From the NCBI RefSeq assembly GCF_036370855.1, contig NC_088098.1:134498721-134562720 (forward strand): a DNA stretch of 64,000 nucleotides, read 5' to 3'. The first letter of the stretch is position 1. Each line of letters begins with the position of its first letter. The DNA is from Dromaius novaehollandiae. Taxonomy: Eukaryota > Chordata > Aves > Casuariiformes > Dromaiidae. Below the pieces are notes generated by a model. The model saw nothing but the letters and a program-made list of their open reading frames with translations, made no database searches and was not told the DNA's origin. A program made the translations under genes and the position numbers. Positions 60,154-64,000 of the stretch are shown one piece after another.

Positions 60154-62728
60154 GTAATTTTGCAACACATACGTATCCAGAACCATTTATACTCTCTTCT
60201 AAATGTTATCGAAGAAGGTTCAGAATCTCTAGCAACATCGATTTTTCACTGCACTTAATACAGTATTAAAAGAAGTTGCTAACTTTACTGCTTACTGTAT
60301 CACTGTCCTGCAGCTGTTGCAGTTAATTAACCAAGTTATACTAGAGGTGATTTATGGTTACTTTCTGAAATATCAGTAAGCAGAGTCAGTCCATGGGTAA
60401 GAAGATAAGGTTCTTAAGTATAAATTACAGTGCAGGAAGTTATAATAGAAGATGAGATCACAGCCTCTTCATAGAGCTCAAAGCTAACGACCTTGCTTTT
60501 TTCTTTTCTCTCTCCTTTTTATCACCAAGTAAGTATATACATACAGCAGCAATGGACAATCAAATGCAACTCTTCTGCAGGAATTTTTTTTTAATATTAG
60601 CATTCTGATACCACCTAATAAATGTGATGCTGTTCAGCCACCTGTACAAGGGATTGTTGAGGTTTTGAGGATTAGGGCTGGAGATGGAAGTCCCTCTTTC
60701 TTGCTTTGCTACCCCTGTGCTCCAGAGCTAGTCTGATTTTTCTGGGAAAGGGGATGAGAGGCTGAGCTTCTGGGTTCTCTTTTCTCCAGTGTCTGAAGCA
60801 TGAGGTAGCACTGAGGACCCTCAGACTTCTTTCTCTTCCCCCATTGCCATCCTGCCCAAATGAAGGACTTGGCTGCCTAGAAAATCCCTTTTCTCACCTT
60901 GTCACACTGTTAGGATCCACACATGCTTCTGCCCCAACACGGCTTACCCCTTACGCCTCCATCTGCAGCAGGTCTGTTGTCTTCTGACACCTCGTTAAGG
61001 AGTGACAGAGCAATTGCTGGCCTGAGGAAGGGCAAGCTGCCTCCTGCTCCTCCTGCAAAGCAGCGCTAGGGAGGAGAGTGCGTGTAGGCAGCAGGCAACA
61101 CCAGCCCAGTTTGAGGAGTGGGGCAAGCAAGGGGGCAGAGATGCGGTCAAGTTGCAGAGCATATGGGAGAGCTGTGCTAGGCAGTGCAGACAGGCTCATG
61201 AAATGAGTAGCACAATCAGTCCTGGTAGTAATAAATTTTGGTATCATCATCATAAAATGTTGCTCTGGGCACCAGCTACCTGAAGCTACCTTTACACTTT
61301 CTCTATGACAATACTTTTATGACCAGGATTGTGGGTGACTTTGATTTGATAATTGTATTGTGAAGTCCTGCAGTAAGTCTCCTTTCTGTCTCCCATTACT
61401 GCTTTCAGTTGGTAGATTGGAGTAATTACGAAGTACTGAACACAGTTTTTTGCTGTGTTTGATTCCTGTAAACTCTGGCTGCAGTGCCTGACAAAGGCTT
61501 TTGAGTAACTGCAGAGTTGGACACTGTTGTGGTAGATCTCTGTGAAAAGAGAAGATGTAGCTGAATGTCACTGCACTCCCTCCAAAAGTCTGAACAGTTT
61601 GAGGATGGTTAAATGTTAAATCATTCTTGAAAGTGAGACTTTGCATTCCCGAGTCACTTGGTTACTTTTGAAAAATATTGTCCTGTATCTCCTTTTGATT
61701 TGGTGAACACAAGAAGGACTAATTAGTAAATTACTAATCTGTAAAAGGAAATGCTGAGTAGAAACATGAGATTGATAGTACATGGTGAATTAGACCTAAC
61801 TTCCACCAACAGTAAAACAAATATTAAAAGCTTTCCAGTGGTGCTTATTGAGACCTTGCTGCCTCGTATTATAAAAATACCTTAAATGTTGTATGTGCTG
61901 TGAATATTCAACAGAGCACTTAGTTCTCTTTGCTATGTTTAGGGCTTAGTGCTAAGCAATGTTGAATACTTGGAATACTCAGTTTGTAAACAAAGAAGTC
62001 ATTGTATGTACCTGACTACCTCTCAGACGCCATCAGTTGAATTCTAAACCATAGACTCCAGATAATGTTAGCTCTAAGTAGTCTGTCCATTGGTTTATGG
62101 TTATCATTACTGATAATGAAGAGTTCTTTTGTATTCCGCAAAAGCTCTGGTGTTGCACTAGTTATTGCATGTTAGTGCAAATAAGGTGCAAGAAACTTAC
62201 TGTGGGATTTTACATAGATCCTGCCCCATTGTGTATTGCGCTCATCAAACAAACTACAAGAAGGCAGCTTTTGGTGGCTTGTTTCTGCTTTAGGTGCTTT
62301 ATTTCAAAGTCACTTAACCCCTGTAGTTTGTAAAATTGAATACCTCCTTTTCATGTCACACTAGTCTTTCCTCAATGTGCCAGTTTATTATCCCAATTCC
62401 TTCCTCCTTTAGGATAAAGGTACAAAATACCACATCTGTCACAGTCAGTAGCCAAAAAAATGCTCCAGTTTTACTGAGTTAATTAAATTATCCCACAATC
62501 CTGGTCATACGTGTATTGATACATAGCCCCATAGCCTGGGGCAGGGTGAGGTGGAATATGTATAATGAGGTAGAATGAGGACTTAAAGGAGAGATTTAAT
62601 ATACGTGTCATTCTGATAAGTAAATCATACTTTTTATTAGAAAATATTTTTATTAGAAATATGACCATGTTTCATTTTTAAAAAATCTAACAGTCTTCTT
62701 CCCATAATTCTATCTTTTATTTCTTTAG
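60154..62728 (+). other. MAP3K15: MAP3K15 intron 4
   Basis: A 2.6-kb intron from GTAATT to TTTCTTTAG. A moderately GC-rich stretch at about 60660-61200 shows no recognisable product. Nothing else stands out. Confidence 0.85.
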
Positions 62729-62897
62729 TGCCTATTATAAAGAAACACTGCTAAATGATATTAGAAAAGCTAGAGAGAAGTATCAAGGAGATGAACTGGC
62801 TAAGGAGCTGGCCAGAATTAAGCTTCGTATGGACAATACTGAAGTGCTGACTTCCGACATTGTCATAAACCTGCTTCTTTCTTATCGAGATATTCAG
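62729..62897 (+). CDS. MAP3K15: MAP3K15 exon 5
   Basis: The first base completes the Cys codon from exon 4, then 56 codons read AYYKETLLNDIRKAREKYQG, DELAKELARIKLRMDNTEVL and TSDIVINLLLSYRDIQ (residues 216-271). Acceptor TTTCTTTAG, donor GTATAC. The sequence is nearly the same across ASK kinases and leads from the thioredoxin-binding region into the central helical repeats. It is phase 0 at the donor. The next exon (expected to begin like DYDAMV) is not found before the end of the window. Confidence 0.96.
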
Positions 62898-64000
62898 GTA
62901 TACTCCTAAGGAGTAAGAAAGATTATTTTACCATGGGATTTTGGCTCTTGTTTGTTCTTCTATATTTCATTGTTTGTTAAACAGTGACTGAGAGTTGACG
63001 TTATATTGTTTCATTGTGTTTAACTTTTTGACTTGCATACTGGGCCATTTAAGAGGCTTTGAAAGCTTATTTATTTTGCCCATGAACCAGAGACATAGAT
63101 GAGGTGACTTCCTGAGGTCTCCTCCTTAGTTTTGTGTCATTTTTAACCTCCTTAAAAAATAAAAAGAAACATAGAAAAATTACGGAAACAAGACTTTTGC
63201 TTTTGCTTTTCCTTCCCCCTTCCTCCCCACCCCCCAATATATTTGGAAGCTAAGAACAGGCATTTGTTGTGACTACAGTATTTGCCACAGGAGCCCAAGT
63301 TGAGAACTACCATAAAAAGAAGCATTAATTTGTTTTTAAAATAAAACAACTACACCTTTTTTTTCCTTGAATATATTTTTAAAGTAAGTTCTACTTTTGC
63401 TAAAGCACAGCCTATGTACTGTATTTCTGAACTGCTAATCTGCGTAGATGACATCCATTTTAAAATATACTTCCAGCCATTCTATGGAAATTTCTTCCAT
63501 CAGCCTCTAAGTTGTTTATTTGGCAAGTATAAATGGGTCATGAGAGCAGAGGATGACCTGTGTCTTCACCCAACTTTCCATTCAGGATTGCAGGTTATCC
63601 TGCAGCAGATTTATCCAATTTCATTTTGAGAAATGTAATAATCTCCAAACATAGTCTGAACAAACAAATTAGGTAATGCGAGGCCATCCTTCATCTCAGT
63701 GAATCGGCCTTTCCCGCAACATATATGTGGGTGACCCCTGGAAAACCAAAATGGATGCACAAACAGCTGATGTACTTCAGAATGAGCTGTGCTCTAGTCT
63801 GTGGTGTCTTGAAGCGTTCTTTATCAGCAGTCCTTGATTAGGACTGAAAAAGTTGGACTTACTACCTCTCCTTAATGATATCGGATGTGTGATTGGTGCT
63901 GCAACTGGACAGAGGGATTCAGTAACTTGGGCAGTGGTGATGAAGTGAGGAAGAGGCAAGTACTGACATGGGTTGACAAAGTCCTCTTTAATCCCTTTCA
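62898..64000 (+). other. MAP3K15: MAP3K15 intron 5 (3' end outside window)
   Basis: Starts with GTATAC; no acceptor followed by ASK-family sequence occurs before 64000. It is AT-rich at first and then unremarkable. The short open frames at 63152-63349, 63414-63629 and 63777-63959 have no recognisable product. Confidence 0.8.

Larger units (their letters stand above)
30810..62897 (+). other. MAP3K15: MAP3K15 (ASK3) gene, 5' part: exons 1-5 and introns
   Basis: MAP3K15 is an apoptosis-signal-regulating kinase (ASK family, with MAP3K5 and MAP3K6). It phosphorylates MAP2Ks upstream of p38/JNK in osmotic and oxidative stress. The window holds exons 1-5 (30810-31095, 47689-47828, 51260-51283, 59960-60153, 62729-62897), which join in phase to 271 residues. 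That is roughly the first fifth of a protein of about 1,300 residues in human. All of it is the N-terminal thioredoxin-binding-type region; the central regulatory and kinase domains lie beyond the right edge. Assignment to the family is certain from ASK-specific blocks. The choice of MAP3K15 over MAP3K5/6 rests on the neighbouring SH3KBP1, in the same order and orientation as at human Xp22. Confidence 0.92.

Noticed and set aside
59901-60269. 122-codon + strand open frame over MAP3K15 exon 4
   Set aside because: Different frame from the real exon; the ASK sequence reads in the frame starting at 59960.

Overview
This is vertebrate nuclear DNA, almost certainly from a sauropsid and most likely a bird. 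Coding sequence is a tiny fraction of the window. It lies in short exons with GT/AG borders, separated by kilobase introns. The best preserved interspersed repeat is a CR1 LINE with the octamer-type 3' end typical of birds, and repeat density is low. There are no operons, bacterial signals or CRISPR.

Two protein genes lie head to tail on the + strand. From the left edge to about 16.15 kb is the 3' part of SH3KBP1 (CIN85): five coding exons for its last ~203 residues (linker plus C-terminal coiled coil), the stop codon and the 3' UTR. From about 16.2 to 30.1 kb is intergenic DNA with a probable solo LTR and a few GC-rich patches. A CpG island at about 30.1-31.2 kb carries the promoter and first exon of MAP3K15 (ASK3). 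Its exons 1-5 (271 residues, the thioredoxin-binding N-terminal region of the ASK family) run to 62.9 kb, and the gene continues past the right edge. The same SH3KBP1-MAP3K15 order and orientation occurs at human Xp22, which supports the assignment of the ASK paralogue as MAP3K15.

Introns of MAP3K15 hold the main accessory content: an antisense CR1 reverse-transcriptase fragment (~32.6-33.3 kb), a probable second solo LTR with TGT...ACA ends (~45.4-46.2 kb), a 5'-truncated sense CR1 (~46.7-47.3 kb), and a decayed DIRS-type (tyrosine-recombinase) retrotransposon fossil (~48.4-51.04 kb) immediately upstream of a 24-nt exon. The DIRS fossil is the most unusual object in the window: DIRS elements are common in turtles, lizards, amphibians and fish but are, as far as I know, rarely recognised in birds.

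The two genes do not form one pathway. SH3KBP1 is an endocytic/signalling adaptor; MAP3K15 is a stress-activated MAP3K. Repeat-family assignments rest on recognition by eye, not on a search.
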